A DNA stretch of 64,000 nt, taken from the NCBI RefSeq assembly GCF_001522545.3, contig NC_031770.1, positions 13,319,115 through 13,383,114 on the forward strand, in the 5' to 3' direction. Shown piece by piece: positions 39,971 to 53,217 of this stretch (positions are counted from its first letter, which is position 1; each line of letters opens with the position of its first letter). The notes beneath the pieces were generated by a model, which had not been told where the DNA came from, did not search any database, and saw only the letters and a list, made by a program, of their open reading frames with translations. This DNA comes from Parus major. Lineage: Eukaryota > Chordata > Aves > Passeriformes > Paridae. Both the position numbers and the translations under genes were made by a program.

Positions 39971-42900
39971 GGCATGTTGGTGTGTTTTACCCATGAAGAA
40001 TAAAATTCATTTTACATTCAGGATGCTTTTTGGTTTCTTTTCTCTAGCCAAGACCAAACACACTAGAAATCACATGAATTTTCACTAGCTTTCCTTCAGA
40101 ATTTTTATATAACTGAATGAATATACCTTGTATAGAAAAATATTTGCTTTTCTGATACTTTCTTGTTGCCATTGACTTAATATATCCCTAGCTATCAAGT
40201 GTAAAGGAAGAGATTCTTCTGTTAATGAATAAGTAGCTTAAATAAACTGTGATATTTTTTTTTTCTTTAAATTAAATTTGGTGTCTTGCAGCCTTTTGCT
40301 CCTAGCCTTCAAACCCAGTGCAGAGTGGTTCCCTCTCATAGTAGAATGCTGTGACATTTCTCAAGGAGCTTTGCTAATTTCCTTGACTTTCATATTAGCT
40401 GGATCAGCAAGTACTAGATTTATTTCTCATTCTTCACTCCCAGACTCTCAGTCACAGTGAGCATCCACTCTAAACTACTGACTTTGCCTTTGCTTGTCTG
40501 GGACTGTGCTGGAATGGGGAGGGTGACATAAGAAATGAGAACACATTTTTAAATTGTAATCAACCAGGTCCCATTCGCTAGTAATTCTGTCAATCCACTC
40601 AGATTTTGAGAGATACAAGGAAAAGGGAAGAGATGGTGACTTTTAATTTCCTTCTGCTGAAAGAAGTTTTGACCTATTTTCCTTGTTTTCACCCTAGAAT
40701 TCCATTCTGTTTCCTGTAAGACTTACTCTGAGTGCTTTCTTACCTAAAAAGATCACTGGTAGGATGGAGTTCCTGAGAACATATTTAGTTAATATTTAAG
40801 GGTTAGGCAAAGAGAAATATTCATAAGATATTCTCCTGTGGTCCATCTTTGTTGCTAGGTGTGCAGCAGTGCTAGCAACTGCTGTGTCCTGAGTTTCCTC
40901 CCAGTACTCCTGAACTGTACATCCTGAATTTCTGGGAAGGACCAGAGCTTCAGAGCTGCCTCATAAGTGCCCTGTCTTTGCCATGGGCTGCATGCTGCAG
41001 CCACAGTCCTCATTCACAGCTATTTTATTGTGTTTTAGCACAGATGTATTCAGAATTAATACCTTGCTCTGATTTTTCAACATTTCTTAATAAGCAGGTG
41101 TTTTTCACTGGCACAAAAAGCAACTGAAATAGGCCATGTCAGGTAAGCAGAGAGATCAGAGCAGTTGCAGTAGCTGCACTTAAAATCTTCATATTTAACT
41201 CATCAGGAAAGAGATGAGATGTAGAAATATGATTTAGTTTCTTATACACGGTTTCAGGAAAAAGTAAATTGCTGAGATAATGAATATGATTGGAGAGGCT
41301 CATTAAGTCATACCTAAGGGAAATGTTTGTCTATTCTTCTCTTAACAGTACTGCAAACTCTGCAGAAAAAAAAAGAATTAGGAAAAAAGCCCACAAACCC
41401 AAACTAAATACAAAACAACCATGAAGCAGCTGTAAAGGTCTTTGCTCACAGTGTTTCTTGCAACACAGAAGGGATAGGTTTAATAACTGTTTTCTGAGAC
41501 TTAAGTATTCTTTTTTTTTTTAAAAACTGTTTGCCATCTGCAAGGATAACCATGCAAATGGCTTTTTTGCTAAACCAGTATTCATCCTTTGGAAACCACC
41601 ATTACATAGTGAAATAAGGGAGGAAACATTCTTCTTGTCAACCTCCAATTGCGTAGGGCAGCATAAAGCGGAATGTATCAGCATCTATTCACAGGTAGGT
41701 AGCGTTTACAGGCTGAATCACTGAAATTTTGAACTAAAGTTAGTTTCAGCTTAAACACCACAAATCATTTCTGGAGTATGCAATTAGAGCTTAACTATAA
41801 CTATATAATCAATATCTCACTGCCAGCAGTGAACTTTGTTGATGTCCATTACACATGTTGTTGTTGCAGGTTTATTTTTTTTTTTTCATGTGTACTCTTC
41901 TATGTATTCCCACATCTTTTCAACCTTTTAAGAACAGCCAGATTTGCATGTTCCTATTTCAAGTTTTCATACTTGGGAGGATGGGTTTATATTGCATTTT
42001 AAGGAATATTCTTTCAATGATCTGCAGTTTCTTTGGCTGATCTGCATCTTTCTCAGAGTTCAAGATAAAACTTAACCAATGCTCAGCCAAGTGGTACAAG
42101 AGGCTTTTCTGTAATCCTCAGTATATTTCCCATTTTGCTCATATGTGTCTTATCATTGACTTATATTGTCGACTTGTCCTTTAGAGGACTTCTCACTAAT
42201 CAGTTTTCCTTTAAGTCAATAATTTTTGCTGAAAACCATAACTTCATTAGTTTCTCTCAAACTGCTTTTCCAATACAGAAAGAAGTTTTTGAATGTTAAA
42301 TTGCACTGTGATCTCAGGTGAAATGCTGCAGAATCAAAACAGCTATAGGTCATTACATAAATTTATGTCTAATTTCTGGAGATAAGAAATACTACTTGTT
42401 TTTAGAATCTGAAAGTGGATCATGAATTTCCAGACTAAATATGTCACCCCACACCTTCTTGTCTTTGTCATTCCCTTTTACTTCTTTTGAGCAGGACAAG
42501 CCATATGCTGTTAGCATTCTTCCATTGCTTTCTTTTTCTGGTAGAAATACAAAAATTATTTCCCATCCTGAGCCTTAAAAAATTTTGCATGGAGGCTACT
42601 TGTTTCCTGGAAGGCATTATGACTCTTTTCAAAGAAGTGGTATCACTGCTTGTCTTGTTCTGGGAGCTGTTATGAAAAAAAGGTTAAGGACAGCTCTTGC
42701 TTCAAAGATGTTACAATTTAAAGTTATAATTTTTGCTCTCTCTTGAGCATCCAGTGCTCCTCTGAATCTGCTGCTTCCTCACCATATCTGCTGTCTCTAG
42801 GTTATTTTGTTAAACAAGATATGTCCCATTCTTTCCTCTTGTAAAATTTGCCAATTCTGTCTTGAAAATGACATTACAGTATCTTTACAGGGAAATTTAT

Positions 42901-45224
42901 TAACCCTTTCTGTGCTGGCCATGTGAGACATTTGCATGCTCCATTAGCTTCCCTTTCCTCCTCTATGGAAAGTGATGTCCTTTCACATTTGTGAGCAGAA
43001 ACATCCAAATGAATTGAAGCACACTGGTGATGTGTCAAAACAGTTCCTTTTAATCTGCCTATGATTCCCAGAGCAAGCAGGATTGAAGCCTATCAAAGGA
43101 GGCGTGCATCACAGTCCCAAATTTCTGTGGTAGCTTCTGCCACTGTTATAAGGTCCAGCAACACCAACACCAACAAACCATAGGATAACAAACCCAAACC
43201 CCTGCAATAAACTAGCAAAACTAGAACAAAAAATAAAAAAATCACTCCTCCCACCCCCACCCCGCTTTAAGCCTCACCAAGATGAAACAGTATGTGCTAC
43301 CTCTGACTCAGCTCTGGGCACACTGTGATTCCAAAGGTGCTAATGGAACCATTGTTTATTTTCTGTAGGCCTATGTTCTATGAATTTGAGTTCTGCTTTT
43401 TGTTGTAGGAGCCTTAAAAGACTCTGCAATTTTTGCTGTATTTTGGAATATTTTTATATTCTCTTATTTTACTTGGATTTTTCTTCTTCATCTTTGTTTA
43501 CAAAGCAATTAGTGAGTAAAGTTTGCATTTTCTGTCAGAGATATGTAAAAGGTAATTTGGATATCACCAACAGTGATGGCTGTGTCATTGTCTGTCATGT
43601 TTTTCTACCCATAGTCATTAGATACCATGACTGCAATAAGGTTTCAGAGGGCTTCTCACACAGAATATTTTATGGGGTTTCATTTCTTTTGCCTAGGAAG
43701 GTAAAAAGTTCATTTCTTTAAGAAGCTGTTGACATCTATTCAAAATAATACTTAAGCTCTCTTCAGGGTAATCCTTTATGACACAGAGAAGAAAAATTTC
43801 CTGCTTCAATCTATCACTTTACTATAATTCACAGTCACCAGTTTCCCTTATCATTCACCCTCCTAAGCCTTCTGTGCTTTCAAAGCTTACACTTGGAACA
43901 CAGAGTAGCAGCTATACTAGCAGAGATTTATCTGTCTTTTTTCTGTGAGCTGAAAGCAATCAAGACATAGATTTTTATTTTTTAATACAAAAGGAGTTCT
44001 AGGATTTTTCATTAATTCTTGAAAATACAAATGTCTTTGTCCAGCAGAAAGTAGCTCTGTTCACGTGTAGGAGCTTGCTGTTGGAGGCTGCAGCTGAGTT
44101 AACTTCTGTGGGTGCACAAGTGGGTGCTGCCTGAACATGGGTTTAGAGTGTTTGGTCCTAAATTAGCCTGTACATCAACAGATGGCAGCAAGCAACAATA
44201 GCAGTAAGAAACACTGCGAGAACAAGTATGATTTATATTTACAATGTCTCTAACATTTTTAAAGATGAAAAGATCTGTTGCCTGTTAGCCATCCTTTCTG
44301 ATACCCTAGGATGCTCTCTGAAAAGTCTCTCTTGGTTTGACAGGTCATTCACAAGTGTCCTTGTTTGATGCAGCTGATTAATCAAATCAAATCTCAAAAT
44401 GTTTATGCTTGCATGCCTAAGGTCAAACCTACAGCAAGCATTCCATATGAGTGCCAAGTTCTGCTTCTAGAAGCTGAGAAGCAGCAACAAATTTTTCAAG
44501 TTAGCAAACCATAATCATCTTATCAACTTTAAACAGATGGAAGTTTGGAAGAGAAAGTATCTTGTTTCAGCATGCCTATTTCTAACTTACTTTCTTGGAA
44601 GTTTGCTTTTTCATCTATGTGATTATTCAACTGACACAGAAAACATGCCTTATGATGCATAAAAGGGAAAACTGACCACATCCTCACTCTTTAGACATGC
44701 TTCTAAAGATGCAAAAATGCTATGTAAACCTTTGTTTTATCTTGTTAGTTCTCTTCTGATAGTAGGGAGACTGCTTGTGGTATCCAGACCTTCTAAAATC
44801 TCAAGTCTCACATGGGACTTGGACCTCGTGAGACCTTTATCCCAAAGAGCTTTTACTAGTGATGCAAATTCTTCAGGTATTCTGTCAATATTATTGAAAG
44901 ATGTATTATTGAGATGTTCTGGCCATGTTGTTGAAGTTAATCTACTGAACCAACAAAAGAACAGAAAAAATATAGCTTCCACAGGACTCCATTACTAAAA
45001 GAGAAGCCTAAATTTTAGGCTGTACCCAAGTAAGAGAATGATCTTTTTCTGACCTGCCTTTGTTTGCTTAAAACTCACATTTTAGTATGTATGCTGTGTA
45101 AAGTGTGAATTTCTTCTCATGCACAACTCCCACCACAGTGGAAGCATTTTCGGTAATCAGTGTTATCTTCTGGAATCTGTTTCAGGCTAACAGTGGAGAT
45201 GGTGAATCATGTTCTCTTTGTGTA

Positions 45225-45390
45225 TATATATAAATATATATATGTATGCTAAATTCATCATGGCAAATGCAATTCTTCAGTGTCTTGTCACCACTAATAC
45301 ACTTCCATATATATATATATATATATGTATGCTAAATTCATCATGGCAAATGCAATTCTTCAGTGTCTTGTCACCACTAATACACTTCCA
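45225..45390. repeat. 83-base tandem duplication with AT tracts
   Basis: A 67-base segment beginning tatgtatgctaaattcatca at 45241-45307 is repeated without a mismatch at 45324-45390. Each copy is preceded by an AT tract (45222-45240 with one interruption, and 45308-45323 uninterrupted), giving a period of 83 bases. The perfect identity suggests a recent event, an assembly duplication or slippage between the AT tracts. The 70-codon open frame across it is a result of the repeat. Confidence 0.97.
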
Positions 45391-46474
45391 ATGTTATGCC
45401 CAGCAGATAAGCGTTGCATGATATGACTGGTTACTGTAATTATTTTGTGATCTATATAATATTTTGATTTATATTTTGTTGGCTTTTGTACCCATGTAGA
45501 GTGATAAGGAATCACTTCTTTGAAGATCTACGTGAAGATTTTTTTTTCTAAGTGATCTTAGTTAGAAATAAAATTAAAATTGGATAGTTATAAGTATGCT
45601 CTGTGAATGTATGTACTAAATTTGTTTTTCTGCTTATTCAAATTGTAAGTGTTGCAAACCTCATTATTTTAAACAAAGTACCATCAAAAAAATGTTCTTT
45701 GCTGATGATTACATTTTCTTTGTTCAGACAATTCATAAAGAGAACTCTATTTTAGGTTCAGTTTTGTTTATTAAATTTTTAGACTTAAATGGAGAAGTTG
45801 TTTCTGGTGTCCTGAAGATGTGTGTACATCTTCTCTCCCTCTCATTGTAACATGCACACATTTAGAGATAAGTGTCAGAGGCATTGATTTTCCCTCCAGA
45901 ACCACATCACTTCCTTCGTAATGATTGCCTGCCTAGCAGCTGATGAGAGCATTTTCCTTCTGCACTTAAAGAAAAATAAAAAGAGTACTATTTAAAGTCC
46001 ACTGGAAGTTGTGAGTCTTCCAAAATCCTGTGTGTTTGGGCCCAAACCAAAGACTCAGATTTGCCTCCCAGGTTGAAACCTATCAGTGCAACCCTGGCCT
46101 TAAGGCTTTGAAATACATATGAGGGAGTGAAGATATTTTTGTTGTGGCTATTGCACAATGAGGATGTTCCTGAAAATAACTATAAGCTGCATTTCTCCTG
46201 TACCTATGAGATCAGTAAGGTGATTTTGACTGGGTTTTTTCATATTGTGCTCATGCAGTGTTGTGCATAAAGGTTTTTTAGATCATTAACTTCCTGGCTA
46301 CATTGCAATTGAAATACTGAAGTGTATCTATGATTATATAGCTGCACAAATAAAATACCTATGCTTCACTTATAGCTATTTGCCAGGAGCTAATGTGACA
46401 TGTAGATAAATGAGTAAAAAAAGCAGTACCAAAATCAAATATCTTGAAAATCACGCATTTTATTGTCTTTACAG

Positions 46475-46858
46475 GGACAATATCTGTGAACACGTTACGT
46501 ACTCCATATACTGCACCAGGAGAAAGTGAAATCCTTGACTTGGATGATGACTTGTATCTTGGAGGTTTACCAGAAAATAAAGCAGGCCTGGTCTTCCCAA
46601 CAGAAGTGTGGACAGCACTCCTCAACTATGGCTATGTCGGCTGCATTAGAGATTTATTCATTGATGGTCAAAGCAAAGATATTCGACAGATGGCTGAAAT
46701 TCAAAGCACAGCTGGAGTAAAACCCTCATGCTCAAGAGAAACTGCAAAGCCTTGCCTTAGCAACCCCTGTAAAAACAATGGTGTGTGCAGGGATGGGTGG
46801 AACAGATATGTGTGTGATTGCTCTGGCACGGGGTACCTTGGCAGATCGTGCGAAAGAG
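46475..46858 (+). CDS. NRXN1: NRXN1 internal exon: rest of LNS3 and EGF-like domain B
   Basis: The exon is 384 bases, phase 1 at both ends, about 128 residues. After a split Gly codon it reads [20 protein letters not shown], the second half of LNS3, including [11 protein letters not shown] and the disulfide pair at about residues 56 (YVGCIRDLF) and 85 (VKPSC). It continues into the EGF-like B module with six Cys at about residues 93, 98, 104, 113, 115 and 125, ending GYLGRSCER plus a split Glu. The module links LNS3 to LNS4 in alpha-neurexins. The acceptor is tgtctttacag and the donor gtaggt. Compared with human NRXN1 as I remember it, there are only conservative changes (DDD for DDE, AEI for AEV, a Val before the third EGF Cys). 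The open frame on the opposite strand across this exon is a shadow. Being phase 1 on both sides, it could be skipped without a frameshift, but that would destroy LNS3. Confidence 0.97.
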
Positions 46859-47223
46859 GTAGGTTCCATGAGATGAGAGCACATCTACTTTCATGTATTA
46901 ATAAAAAAGCATAACCATAAAATAAATAAAATTCTGTACAATGATTAAAAATGGTAAACTACCATTAACTGTGCTGAGGCAAAAAAAGCATCCTTGATTT
47001 CACTTGAAGTGAGGTGGAGCCCTGCTCTAGGCTCAAAACAGTAATTCTAGGGGAAAGATCTTAAGGGAGACTCTAAGGTGCATGATGAAGTATTAGGTGG
47101 CTATGACACAGTCAGTACTGCTGAATATCTCCTAAAATATGCCTCCTTTTGTGTCTCATTGCACATTGCTGAGTTCTGAAAAGCTTTGTGAAAGCAATTT
47201 TAAATATTATTGCTTTTTCATGA

Positions 47224-47572
47224 TGCCTTGGAGTGGCCCCTAGAGCAGAGACTAGACAAAGTTAAGAGAATAAAGTGGGTACCTGCTAAAGGCCTTCAAT
47301 AGATACACCTTGGGCAGTCAAAAGCCTCCCAGAAACTTCACCCAAGAAGGACAAGGGTCATGAGTTTTTCAGACAGATGTAAGTTTGGTCTATTTACATA
47401 TCAGGGGTTAAGCCTCCAGTTACAGCTTCAGGTAATGAAGTCAGATTCCCCAGTTTATTCCCCTCCCCAATTCACTTTTGTTTATACTTTTTGGGGCCTG
47501 AGGCTGTAGGGTGTCCTTGGGTTCCAGGCTCAGGGGAATTGTTTTGTCTGACCAAAGTGTAAGAAGTAGTTA
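47224..47572. mobile_element. Probable avian endogenous retrovirus LTR fragment
   Basis: This stretch, including cagagactagacaaagttaa, gagaataaagtgggtacct, gatacaccttgggcagtcaa, tttggtctatttacatatca, ccagttacagcttcaggtaa, ccaattcacttttgtttata and ttgttttgtctgacc, resembles an LTR I recall from songbird genomes. It holds an AATAAA and no coding sequence. No matching second copy is in the window, so it would be a solo LTR or a fragment. Ends and orientation are not certain, and I see no clear target-site duplication. The identification is by memory of the repeat only. Confidence 0.5.
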
Positions 47573-49484
47573 ACATTTTGTATGAAGTTCAGAGATACAC
47601 ACTAATGCAGCACAGGATTTGAAAAATATAAAGGTTAAAATCTTAAGGCATCAGCTAAACTGTTGCATTCCACTTCCAAACTGAGATCTTGTTCTCTGCC
47701 TGTTTATGTCAATATCAGTATATAATTAAATTTACTTTTGAATTCCACAGTGTCACTTAAATCCATGGCCAGAACTTCACCCAGTCAAAGCAGAAGCATC
47801 AGTAGGAACTAACATTTTTTGTTAATCTCTTTTTTAATAGATCCAAGTACCCAAATAAACTGTCTGTAGTTATCAAAAACCTCTGAGCATTTCTCTTACC
47901 TAGAAAAGGTAACAATAAAGTTGAAACTCCATTTATTTAGTTGAAAAGGGGGATAGTGACAAGGAAGGCAGATGTTGAGGTTAGTTAATAGATAGAAAAA
48001 CCTGTAATGTATTTAAAATTGCAGTGTGTTAAAATATATTAATGTAAGAAGGTAAATTATAAAAAATAAATGAATTAAATATTTTAGGGTTGAGGTTTTT
48101 TTTGGTTTGTTTTTTTTTTTTTTTACTCTTATTGGAATAGAAAGTGTTTCAATGCCTGGAATTACATTTTTTCATGTCACAGTTGACACAGTATTTTCTT
48201 CAGATTTATCTTTAACCTGAAACCTAAACCTAAAGTTTATTGACTAAAACTGTAAGTTCTTTTCATCTAGTTTAATTAATTTTTCGAGTTAGTCAGATAA
48301 AACAAAAATGCATTTGTTAGGAAATAAAACCCCCAGTGGATGTTTTAAGTTGTACGTCAGTAGATATGTGCAGTTATGCAGTATGGATACCACTGTGTTA
48401 TCAGCATTTGCAAGTAGATGCTCAGGTTCTTCTGGGGGGTTTCTCTGTCTCATTTTTGGGCTGTTTGTGCCTTTGGCTGCTGGCCAGCTGCTGAGAGCTC
48501 TCCAGCCTGCAGTTCCTGCTGGCAGAGGATAAGGGATGCCTGCTGCATCCCCGCAGCCCTCGGTTTAGCATGGCTGGTGTACCACCCTGTGGCCAAACCC
48601 TCCTACTACAGAGGGGCTCCAGCAAAAACCCCATTTGCATTTTCATATTTCCACTGAAAAGCCAGGAACATGTGCCTTAGAGACATAAACACACGCAGAT
48701 CTGCAAAGAGGCCTCATCACAGAAACTTCCCATACACGTATTGGACAGGTGGTGATATTTTATAAAGAAACATCTCTGCCTTTTACTTCCCACGCCTTAT
48801 TTTCAAGCCTTGTCCAGCTTAAGGCTTCATTTTCCCAGCGCATTCTCCTGGTGGGAATGGTGGTACTGGGGGGTGGTGGTGTTGACTCTCCCACATTTGG
48901 TTTTTGTCCAGCAGAAATGTGTGGCACTTGAGCAGCATGAGATCATTCCCTGCTCCTGGGTTTCCCTGTCCAGAGGGAACTGCACTGAAACGAGATGTCT
49001 TCTCAGTAATATTCACATCCCAAGTGGTCATGCATTAATAAGATTATAGCTTTTGGGATTCTGAAAGTGTCGTGTTGGCATCCTGCCACGCAAAGTTATT
49101 ACAACTACTACCCGTGTGTAGGAACTGATAAACTTTTGTGTTTGGTGATATAAGCAAAAAAAAATCCCGTGTTTGCCATTGCTCAAACTAATTTAAATAA
49201 AAGGGGAACACCCTCATTTTGGCAATCAATACAGTCCCACAAAGAAAAGAAAGCTTTAGAATAAAATACTGGAGACTAAACTAGAATATTTAACATTAAA
49301 TAATTAAGGTGTTTTCGGTAAAAAAAAGTGTGAAGCTACTTTCTATTGCCTTTTTTTTTATTTTTATTTTTCATATTATTTCACCTGAAATAGGAGTCAA
49401 TATCCATACAATAGCATACAGTACAGAACCTGAAATAATTTAGTGCACAAAACCCCTGAAATATCACAGTGGTCTATATTAATT

Positions 49485-49488
<4 letters not shown>

Positions 49489-49525
<37 letters not shown>
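49489..49525. repeat. TA dinucleotide microsatellite
   Basis: There are 37 bases of uninterrupted TA, about 18 units, in the intron before the LNS4 exon. It is the longest pure dinucleotide run in the window and likely length-polymorphic. Confidence 0.98.
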
Positions 49526-49529
<4 letters not shown>

Positions 49530-51869
49530 TTCAATTTTATCCTGTTGCAAGTTATATTTGATTTTATTTTTGATTTTCAGTAAGGGTAAACATCAGCATA
49601 ATCTGTAGATTTGCTTTAGTAGATTATGAAGACTCTAGCAGATGGATGGACAGATGTCACAGCAATACAACTTAGTGTCCTCTCTTACTTGGTGGATCAC
49701 TGAGTGAGGGACTGCCTCTTGGCCAAGCCTTTTGCAGGTGTATTCTTTTGACTGGATGGCCAGGAACAATAGAAAAATCATCAAACAGGGATAAGAAAAA
49801 GTAAGCATACAAAGATTTATGAAGGTGAAATTTCTAAAGAGAAAATCTGTTTAAAGTAGATGTCCATATGTCTGTATGCACAGACCCTTACATCCACTTA
49901 TACACATTAAAGAAACGTAGCTTTCATTCTTTGTGTTATACCTGGATACTTTAAAATTTTAAAGTGGAAATAATAGAGGTGGCATGAGGATAGACAGCAT
50001 GAAGAATCAGGTGTTCTAAATACTATACTAATTCCATTACTGTCTTAAATTAACTGATTGGTCCTGTGTGTTAAAGTGGTAACAAACTTATAGTGTGGCT
50101 TAGGACCTCAGTCCTGAAATAATACCAGTGTAGGAATTGGGAAGAATAATTTCAGCTTCTATTCACTTATTGTCCAGTAAATAATCACATACAGAGAATT
50201 GCTTCTATCAGATTGATGGAAATGTTCCCTATAATTCTCCAGGCTGAAGCTGTGGGCCCAGGTGGTCTGAAGAAGATGCTATGGAGAAAACAGAAAACAC
50301 CTGGGAAGAGAACAAGGTGTTTAAATTTGACTCAGTAGTAGCCAATATATTTGAATACTCACACAATTTCTAGGAGTAAAGTCATATATAGCAGGGAGCA
50401 TTTTCAGGGCACGACATTATTGCTCTACTTGTACTGGTAAATAAAACAGGATCAGATAGTAAACCTGAACACTTGATAATAGATGATCCAGATTGCTCAT
50501 ACATATCCTGGCATGACTCTGGACTGTATAGTCTGTCATTTCTGGGCAAAGATTGTGTGGGATTTTAGTGACAGCAGACACAGAGGGTGATTTCATGCTT
50601 TAAAAATGGCTCAGTGGGATGCAGTACAATCTTCATATTATTGCAGACACACTAAAACTGAAAAAGCAGGAAAAATTTAATAATTCTGTCTTTGGGACTT
50701 CACAGGCACCACAAAGGGTCCAGAGGAAACAAGATCCCGTTTAGTTATTTAAATATGTGCAACAGGCATTTGTACCCACCAAGAATCATGTTTTAAAAAC
50801 TCCAACTTGACTCCAAAACTTATGAGAAAGAGCCCTGAAATTCAAATGCCTAGTCCATACTTGTTTCACTTTAATTTAAATAAGCTGTGAATTGAAGAAT
50901 CACATCTATTCAGAAAATTCTACTTCACTCCAAAAATATCCAGTTCAGTATTTCTGAGGGTAGGGGCAGATGTAGGAAAGTTTCCAGAAGAGTGGGTGCC
51001 TCAGTCTCTTGAGCAATTTAGGTAATTCCAGCTCAAGTGCAAATTAAGGTCCTGAATCTCCTCTCATGTCAGTACTGATCTGTGCATCCTTGGGTTCAGA
51101 CACAGAGATAATTGAGGTGGGGGGGTGTGTGGGTACAGAGGAAAGAAGACTAGCGAGCTGTGAAGATTTTAACAAGAAAGAAATTGAAGAAAAAAACTGA
51201 GAGAGGAACTGAACCCTTCAGTGGGGGTGGTTTTTAGAGTTTGGTTCATATGTGTGTTTTGGTTGGCTGTTTTTTACCATAGGAGCAGGAACAGTTTGAA
51301 TTGTCAGGTTTATAAAACTGTCAAAGAATGAATATATATAAAACATTATTTTATATAAATCTCTGTATTATATAATGCCACTTATTTCTTAATAACTCTA
51401 TTGCATGCACTTACCTGCTCCCACAAAAAAAAAAAGTCAGTAATTATTTTGTAAGGATTTTCTGCTGTTTTTCTTTTCAGCACTATGATTCCAACAGTGA
51501 TGTGGTAGTAAAACTATGACTTTTTTCCTTCTTTCTTTAAATGAATATCACATCCTAGTCTAAACTTAGTCTATTACAATTTGATCTAATAATTAAGAGA
51601 AATGTGAACAAGAGAAAAAAATATATTCTTGTGATACTTGCATGAGAATATTTAGCAGTGGAGATTTCATGCAAAGATTAGAAACTCCTTGGAATTAGTT
51701 GCTCCAGAGCAACAAAAAAAAAAGTGGGGGGGGGGAAGTAATACATAATTTTAGCTGAATTGTTCCTTCAAGGTTTTTGTAACTGGTGCCTGATGTCATT
51801 CAGGTAATGTTCCTACTGACCAGGCCTTGTAAATTACCAAAACATTCCTGCCAGCTTTGTGCTTGGTTC

Positions 51870-52070
51870 TGCTTTGTTTGTTTGGATTTTTTGGGGTTGT
51901 TTTCTTTTTTGTTTGTTTTTGATTTGTTTATTATTTTCCATTTGCCTTTGCATTTTTGGCTTGCTTTGGTTCTGATTTTGGTTCTGCTTGTGTTTTTCTT
52001 TTTCTGTTGGTAGTTTGGGGTGGGGGAGGTTATTGGTTTTTTTTTTATTTTTACTTTTCCTCTCCCCTTT
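51870..52070. repeat. T/G-rich low-complexity tract
   Basis: About 200 bases of T runs broken by single or double G, such as tttttgtttgtttttgatttg. The minus strand yields Lys/Asn/Gln-rich frames that are compositional artefacts. Confidence 0.88.
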
Positions 52071-53051
52071 GACACTTTCATATTTAGAAAGCCTGTGCTT
52101 TGCAAAAAACATATTAACATATTAAAAGGAGTTAGTTGACATGAGGGGGCTTCCTCATTGCCCAGAGCTTTTAAGTCATTTGGTCTTCTGTTCAGTATCT
52201 TTGGACTGTTCTTGGAACATCTGTTCCCAAAATACTGGCACAGTATGGCTTAGGAGGATTAAGTATCTAATCACATCAGGTCTGCTCACCATGGTGTTAT
52301 TCACAGGCCATCTCCAATTAAATTAAGTCGCCAATTAAGTTCCTTCTCTCCTTTTTCTGCAATTTTAAAAAAAACTCGAATAATTACAGGAAAGTTGGCA
52401 AACAGTGGCAGTGCTGATTCTGACAGTTCTCTTTTTTACATTATCCTAAGATAATTTGTTAGCAACAGAACTCTAGCATTGAGGAATGTTGGGTTTACTC
52501 TGTATATGAAAACCCTGAGTGCTATTAATGTGATAGATTTTTATAGACAATACAAAATATTTTGTGTTATAATATAATGAAACTTTAGTGTTTTTTTCCT
52601 GGAATTCTTTATCTAAATTATGTTTACCTTGATAAAGACCTTGGGAAATTTTTATGCACGGACTAGACAGTTAGATATAGGAAGGAATTGAAAGCCCCTG
52701 TTCATGACTTCCCCCAAAAAAACAGAAACCCAACCCCCAAATCAAATAAAAACCACAAAGCATTAAAAAACAAATCCCATTCAACTGAAAACTCTTTGAC
52801 TTGAAGTTACTTCTCAAATTGTTGCAAGTTAAGTATTTAATCTACTTCACAGAGCAATTTTAGATTTAAAAGATGTTGAAAACGTGATTACCTGCATAGT
52901 CAGAAATCATCAAACCTGTAAATACATTCTTATAACCTATTACATCTAAGGACTTTCACAGCAGACTCAGTAACCACTTTTTTCCCAACATCAGACTGTA
53001 TTCTCCAAGTTTGTATTGGGGGAATTTAAAGTTCTTTACACAGGAGACAGT

Positions 53052-53217
53052 TGTCCAGAGCAGCTGTGGATGCCCCACCCCTGGAAGTGTTCAAGGCCAG
53101 GTTGGATGGGGCTCTGAGCAGCCTGGTCTAGTGGGAAGTGTCCCTGCCCATGGCAGGGGACATGGGTGGATCTGGGTGATCTTTAAGCTTCCTCCTAACC
53201 CAAGCCATTTTCTGATT
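53052..53217 (+). repeat. CR1 LINE 3' end fragment
   Basis: It carries the canonical CR1 tail: cagagcagctgtggatgccc, ctggaagtgttcaaggccag, gttggatggggctctgagca, gcctggtctagtgggaagtg, tccctgcccatggcagggga, then gatctttaagcttcctccta and accc-aagccatt. The terminal ATTCTATGATT motif is degraded to attttctgatt. The close match to the consensus indicates a relatively young or slowly changing copy. Confidence 0.94.

Larger units (their letters stand above)
37373..46474 (+). other. NRXN1: NRXN1 intron within LNS3, phase 1, 9102 bases
   Basis: It runs from a consensus gtaagt donor to a tgtctttacag acceptor and splits a Gly codon. It contains an A/C-rich low-complexity stretch (38614-38690), an antisense CR1 ORF2 fragment (39650-39970) and an 83-base tandem duplication with AT tracts (45225-45390). 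Two minus-strand open frames at 44239-44457 and 44737-44982 share a frame but are separated by several stops; they are discussed under findings. Otherwise it holds A+T-rich sequence with no coding signal I can defend. Confidence 0.95.

Noticed and set aside
46359..46625. 88-codon minus-strand frame across the start of the LNS3/EGF-B exon
   Set aside because: It is the complement of a confirmed NRXN1 exon and its intron edge; a shadow.
50703..50740. Stretch after an AG that reads KGPEETR, resembling the start of the exon expected after SS3 (KGPETL)
   Set aside because: It lies upstream of the LNS4 exon and the microexon, so the order is wrong, and the following codons do not continue as LNS4. 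Chance similarity.
51800..52120. Lys/Asn/Gln-rich minus-strand frames of about 100 codons
   Set aside because: They come from the T/G-rich low-complexity tract and have no domain or codon pattern of a gene.
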